Origin: a virus
Length of the DNA: 36,597 nt
Strand: one strand, 5' to 3'
Virus record (IMG/VR): IMGVR_UViG_3300027747_000716
Location: 1 to 36,597 of that record
Part shown: positions 28,961-36,201 of the stretch, one piece after another
Layout of the letters: every line of letters begins with the position of its first letter
How positions within the stretch are numbered: the stretch's first letter is position 1
Program-made: the position numbers and the translations under genes
Notes under the pieces: generated by a model
What the model was told of the DNA's origin: nothing
What the model saw: only the letters and a program-made list of their open reading frames with translations
Database searches by the model: none

Positions 28961-29856
28961 AGGTTCCCGGCGAACTGATCTACCCGCTGCCGAGATTCGC
29001 CGAGGCTCACGCCCGGTGGCTGAAGATCGGCACCAAGGAAGCGGCGGCAGCGAGCGTCTGCGTCGTCGGGCTGGCCCGCAACTGCGCGGCTCACTTGGCC
29101 GGCAATCTCGCCAGGCTTGAGATGCTGGTCGAGTCGTTTGCGTCGTGGCAATTGCACGTCGAGACAAACGACAACGACGACGACACCGACCAGGTGCTAA
29201 TCGACTTCTGCCGGGAGCATCGTCAAGCGACATTTACGAGCCAGCGTTTGGGCCGTGGCCAGTACGGCAACGAGTTCGCCGGCCGCCGCACGATCGCACT
29301 GGCTGAATACCGCACGGCCTGCCAGCGGTGGGTGCAGCAGAACGCCAAGGGCTCAGACTTGGTCATGGTCATCGACTTCGACGCCTGGGGCGGCTGGATT
29401 CACGACGGTGTGCTGGCGGGCATCGGGTGCCTGCACGACACGCCAGACTCCTACGGCATGGCGAGCGTGTCGCTCATGCAGCATCCGGCCTATCTGGCTA
29501 CCGGCGGCGAGATTGAACTGATGCCGCAGTGGCTGCACTACGACGCTTGGGCGCTCAGGCTCAACAGCGACTGGGACGACTACACCGCTGGCGTCGGCGG
29601 CTGGAAGCAACAGTGGCTGCCGCCGGTCGGCTCGCCTCCGATACCCGTGGCGTCAGCGTTCGGCGGGATGGCGATCTACGACACGCACGCCTACCTCCAC
29701 GGCAAATACGACGGCTCCGACTGCGAGCACGTCACGTTCCATGGCAGCATAACCGGAAGGCTTGGGCAGCGGATGTACCTCTGCCCAAGCATGCGGACGG
29801 TGATGCGGTGGGTGGAGGATTCCGATGCCGAGCACGGTCTCGACGGCGTGCAGTAA
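28957..29856 (+). CDS. Glycosyltransferase-like protein, GT69/CAP59-like
   Basis: A 299-residue protein with VCVVGLARNCAAHLAGNLARL at 34-54, a conserved-looking start also seen in GT69-type enzymes, then WQLHVETNDNDDDTDQVL and the metal-binding MVIDFDAWGG with DFD at 140-142. Later segments include WLHYDAWALRL and a FGGMAIYDT strand. A transfer of sugar to a polysaccharide or protein is implied. It is coupled to the methyltransferase gene, so the pair could build a methylated glycan on phage or host. The donor is unknown. Confidence 0.68.
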   Translation: MKVPGELIYPLPRFAEAHARWLKIGTKEAAAASVCVVGLARNCAAHLAGNLARLEMLVESFASWQLHVETNDNDDDTDQVLIDFCREHRQATFTSQRLGRGQYGNEFAGRRTIALAEYRTACQRWVQQNAKGSDLVMVIDFDAWGGWIHDGVLAGIGCLHDTPDSYGMASVSLMQHPAYLATGGEIELMPQWLHYDAWALRLNSDWDDYTAGVGGWKQQWLPPVGSPPIPVASAFGGMAIYDTHAYLHGKYDGSDCEHVTFHGSITGRLGQRMYLCPSMRTVMRWVEDSDAEHGLDGVQ

Positions 29857-30214
29857 GTTCCAGGCCACGCTGCGGAGCGTGTGGGCCAGCGGCAGCGCGA
29901 TGGCCGACATCACGGCCTATCTCGGCATCACGAAAGACCAGCTGATCCGCCTGCGTGGCGTGCTGGAACTCCCGCTGCGACTGGACCGCAGCAAGCGGTG
30001 CAAGCCCCCAAGGCACCGAGATCCGACGCCGGCCGAGATTGCCGCCGCGTGTGCCGAGATTCGTCGCAAGCACGCCGAGCAGCGCAAGGGCGAAGACCCG
30101 AGCAGGGTCTACCAGCGGGCAGACCGCGACCTGATCCGTTTTCGGCTGGCGATTGAGTCGGCCAGGTCCGACGACGCACTGGAATCGCTCCTCGACAACT
30201 TCAACGACGAATGA
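29825..30214 (+). CDS. Helix-turn-helix protein with DPTPAEI motif
   Basis: A 129-residue protein. ATG 29825 follows GGAGG and overlaps the glycosyltransferase end by 32 bases. Residues 26-46 (AMADITAYLGITKDQLIRLRG) make a helix-turn-helix, and residues 66-72 read DPTPAEI, as in the gene at 25990. The C-terminal 45 residues are acidic and helical (DDALESLLDNFNDE). Repeated use of this module suggests a small family of regulators in this phage. The target is unknown. Confidence 0.65.
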   Translation: MPSTVSTACSKFQATLRSVWASGSAMADITAYLGITKDQLIRLRGVLELPLRLDRSKRCKPPRHRDPTPAEIAAACAEIRRKHAEQRKGEDPSRVYQRADRDLIRFRLAIESARSDDALESLLDNFNDE

Positions 30215-30480
30215 CACGGCAGGACAAGGTCGAGTACCGCATCACGGTCGAGTACGGCCGCGAGTACGTGTACTTGACGCTGCACGACGCCGATGGCCGC
30301 CTCGTGAAAGAGCACGAGGAATCATTCCGGCAGCCGTTTCTTCTTGACCGGAAGGACGCACTTGAGGAGGCGGTGGAATGCTGGCATTCGATCTGGCAGT
30401 CAATCTCTGACACCTGCGTGTTCCCTCTGCCAGACCCGGAGGGTGATAAGTCAGACTCCGAAGAGGAGGACGCTACATGA
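30211..30480 (+). CDS. Small beta-rich acidic protein
   Basis: An 89-residue protein with alternating strands at the start (VEYRITVEYGREYVYLTLHDADG), a helix with DALEEAVECWHSIWQSI and a strongly acidic end (KSDSEEEDAT). It overlaps both neighbours by 4 bases. The pattern of two or three strands followed by one helix and an acidic tail suggests a small folded domain with a flexible tail. No family was recognised. Confidence 0.6.
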   Translation: MTRQDKVEYRITVEYGREYVYLTLHDADGRLVKEHEESFRQPFLLDRKDALEEAVECWHSIWQSISDTCVFPLPDPEGDKSDSEEEDAT

Positions 30481-30785
30481 CAACGCCGAACTATCAGGGC
30501 ACCGCCGACGAGTACGCCAAGTACGGGTCCACGCTCAACATCTGGCAGCAGCTCGCCCTGCTCTCGCAGTGGGCACCCCTGGTCGGGTTCGCCCAGCGAT
30601 TCGTCAACGAGGCCGATCCCTACCGCAAGTCGCTGGTGGTTTCGGACGCTTCCGAGTGGATGGCGTCGAAGACTTCGGCGCAGGTGGACGATCAGTTGGT
30701 GCGTCTTCTGGCCGACATCTTGAAAACGCCGCAGGGCGAAGCCTTGGTCCGTTGGTGCCTCGCTCAGACAGAGGCCGCCAAGTGA
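30477..30785 (+). CDS. Small protein of unknown function
   Basis: A 102-residue protein with helical segments around TLNIWQQLALLSQWAPLVGFAQRFV and DDQLVRLLADILKTPQGEALVRW. ATG 30477 overlaps the previous stop in the form ATGA. The product is soluble-looking with aromatic residues in the first half. It is coupled to the membrane protein gene that follows. Nothing in it identifies a family. Confidence 0.6.
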   Translation: MTTPNYQGTADEYAKYGSTLNIWQQLALLSQWAPLVGFAQRFVNEADPYRKSLVVSDASEWMASKTSAQVDDQLVRLLADILKTPQGEALVRWCLAQTEAAK

Positions 30786-31384
30786 GCCACGATGCCATCC
30801 TTCGCGCCCTCTGTATCACTGCAGCAGCTGCTCTGGCTGCTGGGCCGTACTGGCCGCAGATCCGATCTGCGGCCGAAGGTGCCGCCCAGGCCGTCAGCAA
30901 GCACGCTGGCAGCCTGAGTCGGATGGCGGCCGTGCTGCTGCTGTTGGCGGCGGCCTTCGTGCGGCTTCCGCTGCCGACACTCAGCCTGCCGGCCGTGACC
31001 ATCAACGTGGAGACACCGAGCGTGGAGATGCAGGCGAAGGTGGCGGACGTGGCAAAGGCTCTTGCGTCGGCCGGTGCGGCAGACAGGGCCATATGGGCCA
31101 GCGTCTGGGAAAAGGCCGCCGTAGTGGTGGCTGCCCCAGAAGGGCCAGAGCCAGTCTTCTCAGACACCCGATCGCTGCGTGGCTTCACTGTGCTGTCGCT
31201 CGACATCGCCTGGCGTCGCCTCGGCGGCAACCCGGCCGGCTCGCATCCCGGTCTGCGGGAGGCCGTCGAGCGGGTCATGGGCGAGACCGTGGGCCTCGAC
31301 GTGCGGCCGGTCGATTCCGAACTGCGAAAGCGGTATGCCGAGGCATGCCGTGCGATCGCGTGGGCCGGCATCGGGAGGGGCTGA
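30782..31384 (+). CDS. Membrane protein with two N-terminal segments
   Basis: A 200-residue protein starting at GTG 30782. Hydrophobic segments at about residues 5-24 and 46-64 (MAAVLLLLAAAFVRLPL) predict two transmembrane spans. The remainder is a soluble domain with SVWEKAAVVVAAPEG and RLGGNPAGSHPG, which could face the periplasm or the cytoplasm. It opens the cassette that contains the papain-like enzyme and further membrane proteins. A lysis or envelope role is likely by context, but it does not match a known holin by pattern. Confidence 0.62.
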   Translation: MSHDAILRALCITAAAALAAGPYWPQIRSAAEGAAQAVSKHAGSLSRMAAVLLLLAAAFVRLPLPTLSLPAVTINVETPSVEMQAKVADVAKALASAGAADRAIWASVWEKAAVVVAAPEGPEPVFSDTRSLRGFTVLSLDIAWRRLGGNPAGSHPGLREAVERVMGETVGLDVRPVDSELRKRYAEACRAIAWAGIGRG

Positions 31385-31386
31385 CC

Positions 31387-32298
31387 ATGGCCGACTTCCT
31401 GCCGCTGATGGGCTACGTGCCGAATCGCGCCGGCACCGATGCGTTTCTCTCGTCGCTGCCCAGGCCGACGCTGTCGCAGGCCGGGCCGGATCTTGTGTTG
31501 AACGAAGCCCGAGACGTTTTCCTCGGCGGCCACCTGCTACGGCTGTCGCCCGAATGGAAGCGTGGGGCGCAAAAGATCGGCAGCTGTTGCGGCTGGGGTT
31601 GGGGCCTATCCGTAGACATTCTCGCGGCTTGCGATGTCCTTCTGCGTGGCGAAGCCGAAAGCTACGGCGGTAGGGTTCTTGAAGCGTCAATTTATGCGTT
31701 CAGCCGTTGCGAAATTAGGGGCGGCCGAAATCTTGGAGGGGATGGATCTTACGGCGGCGCTTGTGCAAAAGCGGTGACGCAATACGGCACTCTTCATTAC
31801 GGCATCGACTACGGCGGGCAGCGGTTCACAGACAACAGCGGCACGCGGGAGAAAGAGTGGGGCCGGGACGGCGTGCCGGACTCACTGGAGAAATTCGCGG
31901 CCCAGCACAAGGTCTCCACCGTCGCCCTGACGAAGACGTTTGAGGATGCCGCGAAGGCGATCCAGAACGGGTATCCGGTGGCCGTCTGCTCAATGCGTGG
32001 CTTCAGCATGACTCTGCGTGATGGATACCTGACGCCGATGGGCCAGTGGGCTCACTGCATGATGTTTGCTGGAGTGCGCTGGAAGCCTCGCCCGGCCCTG
32101 CTGTGCGTCAATTCGTGGGGCGACTGCTACGAGGGCAGCGTCGATCCGAACCTGCCGCCGCAGTTCCAAAAGTCGGCTGGTTGGGTCGATGCCAGCGTCT
32201 GCACCGCGATGCTGGCAGGCGAAGACTCGTTTGCACTCAGCGGCTACGCCGGATTCCCGCCTCGACGCCTGCCCGACTGGACCGGAGGCATCCTATGA
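31387..32298 (+). CDS. Papain-like (C1-type) cysteine peptidase
   Basis: A 303-residue protein with the papain-like set: Q62 for the oxyanion hole, cysteines 67 and 68 in GSCCGWGW, H223 in GQWAHCMMFAG and N242 in VNSWGDCY. The NSWG motif is characteristic of C1 peptidases. No pro-domain or signal peptide is obvious. In phages, cysteine peptidase folds act as peptidoglycan-cleaving lysins or virion-associated proteases. The adjacent membrane and lipoprotein genes favour a lysis role here, though protein cleavage during assembly or defence is possible. Confidence 0.72.
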   Translation: MADFLPLMGYVPNRAGTDAFLSSLPRPTLSQAGPDLVLNEARDVFLGGHLLRLSPEWKRGAQKIGSCCGWGWGLSVDILAACDVLLRGEAESYGGRVLEASIYAFSRCEIRGGRNLGGDGSYGGACAKAVTQYGTLHYGIDYGGQRFTDNSGTREKEWGRDGVPDSLEKFAAQHKVSTVALTKTFEDAAKAIQNGYPVAVCSMRGFSMTLRDGYLTPMGQWAHCMMFAGVRWKPRPALLCVNSWGDCYEGSVDPNLPPQFQKSAGWVDASVCTAMLAGEDSFALSGYAGFPPRRLPDWTGGIL

Positions 32299-32558
32299 AG
32301 ACGGCCGCACTGGTGACTGGCGTGTTCCTGCTCGGAATGCCGGGCTGCCCGAAAACGGCAAGGCTGCCTGACCGGCCCGACATCGTCGCCGACCTGGCGT
32401 GCGAGACCGCCGTAATGGCCGTGAGCCTGCAGGGCCAGATCGCACCGACGCCGGCCAGCGACAGGTGCGACAACTGCGACGGCACCGGAAAGATCGGAGA
32501 CGGCCGCATCGTGAAGGAGTGCCCAATCTGTAACGGCACCGGAAAGAAGCCCAAGTGA
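32295..32558 (+). CDS. Lipoprotein-like small protein with two CxxCxGxG motifs
   Basis: An 87-residue protein with a signal-like N-terminus and a cysteine at 18 in FLLGMPGC, a near-lipobox. Residues 58-65 and 76-83 are both CxxCxGxG (CDNCDGTG, CPICNGTG), which fold as the zinc finger of DnaJ proteins. The combination would place a small zinc finger outside the membrane. It follows the peptidase gene directly and overlaps the next gene by 4 bases. A spanin-like or chaperone-like lysis role is speculative. Confidence 0.62.
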   Translation: MKTAALVTGVFLLGMPGCPKTARLPDRPDIVADLACETAVMAVSLQGQIAPTPASDRCDNCDGTGKIGDGRIVKECPICNGTGKKPK

Positions 32559-32896
32559 TAAACGAACTGGACAACTACATCTGGCACAGCCTTCCGGCCA
32601 CGAAGCACATCGCCGGCCGGCGAGTGGTTCGCCGCATTGCAAAGCGTGCCGCCGAGCGGTTCCCGTCCGAGATCATGGCGTCGATCTCAATGCAGGGTCG
32701 GGCTCGGCTGCTCGAGCAGATGGCCGACAACGTCGAGCGCGAAGAACGGCAGCAGTACGGCATGGGGATCATCCTGACGCTGGTGCTGTCGGCGCTGATC
32801 TCAGAGATCGTGAAGGCCCTGTGGGCGTGGTGGACCGCGTCTAAAAGCAACCGCGACCAACTGTTACGGTGGCAGCAGGAGCCGCACGATGACTGA
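32555..32896 (+). CDS. Small membrane protein, holin-like
   Basis: A 113-residue protein with a charged, helical N-terminal half (residues 1-66, ending RLLEQMADNVEREERQQ) and one strong transmembrane segment at about 69-93 (GMGIILTLVLSALISEIVKALWAWW), followed by a basic tail. A single-span protein with a cytoplasmic helix could be a holin or antiholin. GTG 32555 overlaps the previous stop. Two such proteins in a row (see 32889) are usual for a lysis cassette. Confidence 0.58.
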   Translation: MINELDNYIWHSLPATKHIAGRRVVRRIAKRAAERFPSEIMASISMQGRARLLEQMADNVEREERQQYGMGIILTLVLSALISEIVKALWAWWTASKSNRDQLLRWQQEPHDD

Positions 32897-33149
32897 GCAG
32901 GCCAAGGACGCCATTTTCTCAATCATTGAGCGTTGGGGCTTCCCGACTCTCGTGGCCATTGCGTTTGGCTGGGTGCTTCGGCAGGACGTGTTGCTGCCGC
33001 TGGTAGAGTCGCATCAGAAGTTCGTGCAGCAGCTGGGCGAGACGCAGCAGGAAATAAGTTCCGCGATCCGCGAGCAGACTCGCCTGCTCTACGCCCTGCA
33101 GCCTCGCTCGGCTGGCATTGAGCAACCCAATGACGAGCCGAGGAATTAG
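32889..33149 (+). CDS. Small protein with N-terminal span and coiled coil, holin-like
   Basis: An 86-residue protein. Residues 17-31 form a short hydrophobic segment (GFPTLVAIAFGWVLR), and residues 38-70 a coiled-coil helix with QKFVQQLGETQQEISSAIREQTR. This layout recalls small phage proteins of the YvrJ-like type, some of which are holins. The ATG overlaps the previous gene by 8 bases. Together with the preceding gene it could make a two-component holin, but this is inferred from position. Confidence 0.6.
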   Translation: MTEQAKDAIFSIIERWGFPTLVAIAFGWVLRQDVLLPLVESHQKFVQQLGETQQEISSAIREQTRLLYALQPRSAGIEQPNDEPRN

Positions 33150-33151
33150 CC

Positions 33152-33466
33152 ATGCCATCGTTTGACCAAACACCGGGCACGCTGAATCTGTCATTTCGTC
33201 GCGGGGATGACTTTTCCGCCCTGGTCGATTTCTCAATAGCCATGACTGGCTACACGGCTTCCGCGTCAATGACGAGCCTCGTGGACGGTGCCGTTGTCCA
33301 GTCGTTCACGACCACATTCGTCAGTGCCGCAAACGGCCAAGTAAACATCGCACTCAACGACACACAGACGGCCGCACTGGCTCGCGGCACCTACGGGTGG
33401 GAGATGACTTGGACGGTGGACAACGCCACACGTACAGCCCTCACCGGCTTTGCCGAGGTGCTCTGA
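33152..33466 (+). CDS. Small beta-rich protein before the tail fibre
   Basis: A 104-residue protein with alternating beta strands and a helix-poor sequence (TLNLSFRRGDDFSALVDFS, then NIALNDTQTAALARGTYGWEMTWTV). Small domains like this sit just before tail fibres or at the baseplate and attach fibres. The stop overlaps the next ATG as ATGA. No exact family is recognised, so the role is positional. Confidence 0.6.
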   Translation: MPSFDQTPGTLNLSFRRGDDFSALVDFSIAMTGYTASASMTSLVDGAVVQSFTTTFVSAANGQVNIALNDTQTAALARGTYGWEMTWTVDNATRTALTGFAEVL

Positions 33467-34563
33467 TGCCGCCCATCAGCGCCAGCGTCACGAATCAACA
33501 AATCACCGCGAGCGTCGGCGAGACGCAGATCGACGTTTCCGTGAGTGGTGGCGTCGGGCCGACCGGCACGGCGGGCGCTGCGGCGTCTGTCACTGTTGGC
33601 ACTGTCACCACTGCCGCTCCTGGCTCGTCGGCCTCGGTGGTCAACGCAGGCTCAAGCTCTGCGGCTGTTCTCAACTTCGTTATTCCCGCCGGGGCTGCGG
33701 GTGCCGCCGGGGCCACCGGGGCGACTGGAGCGACAGGTCCGGCAGGTCCGACAGGTCCGACAGGACCGGCTGGAGCAACAGGAGCGACCGGCGCGACAGG
33801 GGCAACCGGCCCCGCCGGGACGACGACCTGGGCGGGGATCACCGACAAGCCGTCCACCTTCGCTCCGTCCAGCCACACCCACACCGCCTCCGCGATCAGT
33901 GATTTCGGATCGGCAGTCGATGCAAAACTGACCACGCAGAGTGCCAACGTTTCGTTTGCCGGAATAACGATGTATGACGGCCCAGGCAGCGGCGGCGGAA
34001 TGTCTATCGCGTATCAGCAGATCCTCGGCATTGCATCGCTAAGTTTCAACAGCGGCGGAACCCAAACCACCGCATGGACCGGCTCCGTCGCGATCTCTGG
34101 CGTGACCGGCCTCCAGGCGGCCCTTGACGGCAAGCAGGCGTCCGGCAGCTATGTGAGCTCGTCAGACTCTAGGCTCACCGACTCACGAACGCCGACCGCC
34201 CACACACACTCTGCCGGTGACATCACCAGCGGGACTGTCGCGGTCGCCCGGCTGCCGATCGTCCTTGAGCAGGTGGACGCAGTCGGCAGCTCGGGGGCGA
34301 CCAAGACGCTAACTCTGTCGGCCGGGTCTGTGCAGACAGTGAGCCTGTCTGCGAACTGCACGTTCACGATGCCGACAGCCACGGCAGGAGCTTCGCTGAC
34401 GCTGATCATTACGCAGGGCGGCAGCTACACGGCGACGTTCTCTTCTGTCGTCTGGAGCGGCGGCACCGCGCCGACAATCACGGCGACAAGCAGCAAAAAA
34501 GACATCTTGGTGTTCGTGTCGGACGGAACATACTGGTACGGCTCGGCCCTGCAAAACTTCTGA
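33466..34563 (+). CDS. Collagen-like tail fibre protein
   Basis: A 365-residue protein. Residues 76-118 are about 14 Gly-X-X triplets of the GAT and GPT type, which form a collagen-like triple-helix shaft. Next come two histidine-containing stretches (SSHTHTASAISDF, then TAHTHSAGDITSG), seen often in phage fibres and able to hold metal. The C-terminal half is beta-rich with many serines and threonines, ending YWYGSALQNF. It is probably a trimeric fibre for host contact. Ends overlap both neighbours. Confidence 0.85.
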   Translation: MPPISASVTNQQITASVGETQIDVSVSGGVGPTGTAGAAASVTVGTVTTAAPGSSASVVNAGSSSAAVLNFVIPAGAAGAAGATGATGATGPAGPTGPTGPAGATGATGATGATGPAGTTTWAGITDKPSTFAPSSHTHTASAISDFGSAVDAKLTTQSANVSFAGITMYDGPGSGGGMSIAYQQILGIASLSFNSGGTQTTAWTGSVAISGVTGLQAALDGKQASGSYVSSSDSRLTDSRTPTAHTHSAGDITSGTVAVARLPIVLEQVDAVGSSGATKTLTLSAGSVQTVSLSANCTFTMPTATAGASLTLIITQGGSYTATFSSVVWSGGTAPTITATSSKKDILVFVSDGTYWYGSALQNF

Positions 34564-35399
34564 TGCTCGCCGCAAAGGTCGGTTTCTATCGGGCGGTCGG
34601 CCGCTACGCTTCGTTGCGGGCGGGTCTTGTGGCTTTCTGGCCGCTGAACGAGATCGCCACGAGCGGCAACGTGCCAGCCACCGACGCGACCGGCAGAGGG
34701 AACACGCTGACGGCCAGCGGATCGCCGGTCTACGCCAACGGCAAAATCGGCGCGGCTCGGAATTTCGTTTCTTCGTCGTCGCAATATCTGTCTGCGACGA
34801 GCAGCAGCGACTTACAGTTTGGAGACGGCAACTGGTCGATCAGTCTCTGGGTTGCCAACTCATCGACCTACTCAGGCAGTTCTGCAATCTATCAGCATGT
34901 GATCGGCAAGGATCAATCGTCAGGACGAGAGTTTGGATTGAAGACGCAAATCAGCGGGACAGGGACAACATGCGGCTACACGGCCTACGTTTTTAAAGCG
35001 GACGGATCGGAGTTGGGGGTGCAGTTTCCCGGCTTTACAAACAAGGCAACTTTCACTGGCGTCTGGAATCATCTGGCGGTGGTCCATAACTCCGGAACAG
35101 TCACCGTGTACTTCAACGCTTCGCAGACCGCGACAGGCTCACGCGGTGCGACTGCGTTTGCGACTACCTCGACGCCTTTTTACCTCGGCCGTCGTTCGTA
35201 CTCTGGCTATTTTGAAAACCTCGACGGTCAGATCGACGAACTCGGCAAATGGAGCCGAGCGCTGACCGCCTCGGAAGTGCAAGCCCTCTACAACAGCGGT
35301 CGCGGCCTGGACATCTACGCCGACACTGACGCTGTCATCCCGTCAATGTATCAAAGGGACGAAATCCTTCAGCCGATGTACTCATGGAGTGACTCATGA
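34563..35399 (+). CDS. LamG/concanavalin-like receptor-binding protein
   Basis: A 278-residue protein with a LamG/jelly-roll signature: GLVAFWPLNE at 21-30, a DATGRGNTLTASG segment, FVSSSSQYLSATSS, then WSISLWV, and later WNHLAVVHNSGTVTVYFN followed by DGQIDELGKWSRALTASEVQALYNSG. This fold binds glycans and is common in phage adhesins. It starts ATG 34563 within the fibre stop. Probable receptor-binding tip; the ligand is unknown. Confidence 0.82.
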   Translation: MLAAKVGFYRAVGRYASLRAGLVAFWPLNEIATSGNVPATDATGRGNTLTASGSPVYANGKIGAARNFVSSSSQYLSATSSSDLQFGDGNWSISLWVANSSTYSGSSAIYQHVIGKDQSSGREFGLKTQISGTGTTCGYTAYVFKADGSELGVQFPGFTNKATFTGVWNHLAVVHNSGTVTVYFNASQTATGSRGATAFATTSTPFYLGRRSYSGYFENLDGQIDELGKWSRALTASEVQALYNSGRGLDIYADTDAVIPSMYQRDEILQPMYSWSDS

Positions 35400-35755
35400 C
35401 AGCACCGAATCTCAACAGCCCGACGCGAGTGGTTGGCAAGACCGCCCGCCTCGCCGCCACGACATCGAGCAGCGCGATCCTGTCGAACGGCTCATCGAGC
35501 AATGCATGTTTGCGAGTTGTTTCGCTGGTCGCTGCAAACATCAACGGCAGCAACGCGGCCGACATCACTGTCACGATCTCGGACGGCTCGACATCTTACG
35601 CGATCGCTAACACGATCACGGTGCCTGCCGACGCGACTCTGATCGTGATTGGCCGGGAGAACATCGCTTATCTCCAGGAGGGCTGGTCGATCTCGGGGCT
35701 CGCCTCGGCAAGCTCGTACATCGTGTTTACTGCCCACTATGAGGAGATCACATGA
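35396..35755 (+). CDS. Small beta-rich tail fibre-associated protein
   Basis: A 119-residue protein, rich in serine, alanine, isoleucine and threonine, with strand-loop repeats (NAADITVTISDGSTSYAIA, then ATLIVIGRENIAYLQEG). It overlaps both neighbours by 4 bases in the fibre region. It could be a fibre-tip or adaptor subunit. No family is recognised; the position and composition are the only evidence. Confidence 0.6.
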   Translation: MTAPNLNSPTRVVGKTARLAATTSSSAILSNGSSSNACLRVVSLVAANINGSNAADITVTISDGSTSYAIANTITVPADATLIVIGRENIAYLQEGWSISGLASASSYIVFTAHYEEIT

Positions 35756-36201
35756 CCGTAGGTGATCCATGCTGGCGAGATGCTGCGGGGGTCGCTCACG
35801 ACTCGCTGCCCTGGCGAGTTCGCCTGCCCGACGGCAGCACCCGCACCGATCCGAGCCAGTGGGGCGAAGACTCCGACGTGCTCGCGGCCACCGGCTGGAC
35901 GCGGTCGGTTGTTATCGACGGCGACATCCCGCCGCCACCGACGCCACCGACGCCGGACGTGTTTGCCGCTGGCTACGAAACCTCCTACGGCTGGCGGCTT
36001 GGGTGGCAGGCCGATGATGTGGCACTGCTCACGGGCCTCTATGTCTTGGCCAACAGGGCGGCCGAGCTCGGAGCAGATCAGCCGGTGATCGTGACAGACA
36101 TGGCGGGCGAGCGGCACACGCTGACGCTGGCAGAGTATGAGTCGGTCATGCTGGCCTACGGTGCGGCTCGAGCGGCGGCTTCCGCTGGGGGTGCGGCATG
36201 A
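35752..36201 (+). CDS. Tail fibre-associated protein with DUF4376-like end
   Basis: A 149-residue protein. After a proline-rich linker (PPPPTPPTPD) the last 80 residues hold WQADDVALLTGLYVLANRAAE, then QPVIVTDMAGERHTLTLAEYESVMLAYGAA, an arrangement like that of DUF4376 domains of phage tail fibre assembly proteins. The first 55 residues look like a beta-rich attachment domain. It lies between two adhesin-like genes. Fibre assembly or a fibre adaptor role is the best guess. Confidence 0.65.
   Translation: MTVGDPCWRDAAGVAHDSLPWRVRLPDGSTRTDPSQWGEDSDVLAATGWTRSVVIDGDIPPPPTPPTPDVFAAGYETSYGWRLGWQADDVALLTGLYVLANRAAELGADQPVIVTDMAGERHTLTLAEYESVMLAYGAARAAASAGGAA

Noticed and set aside
33495-33947. Antisense frame with many proline, valine and alanine triplets
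   Set aside because: It is the reverse reading of the collagen-like Gly-X-X repeats and not a protein.
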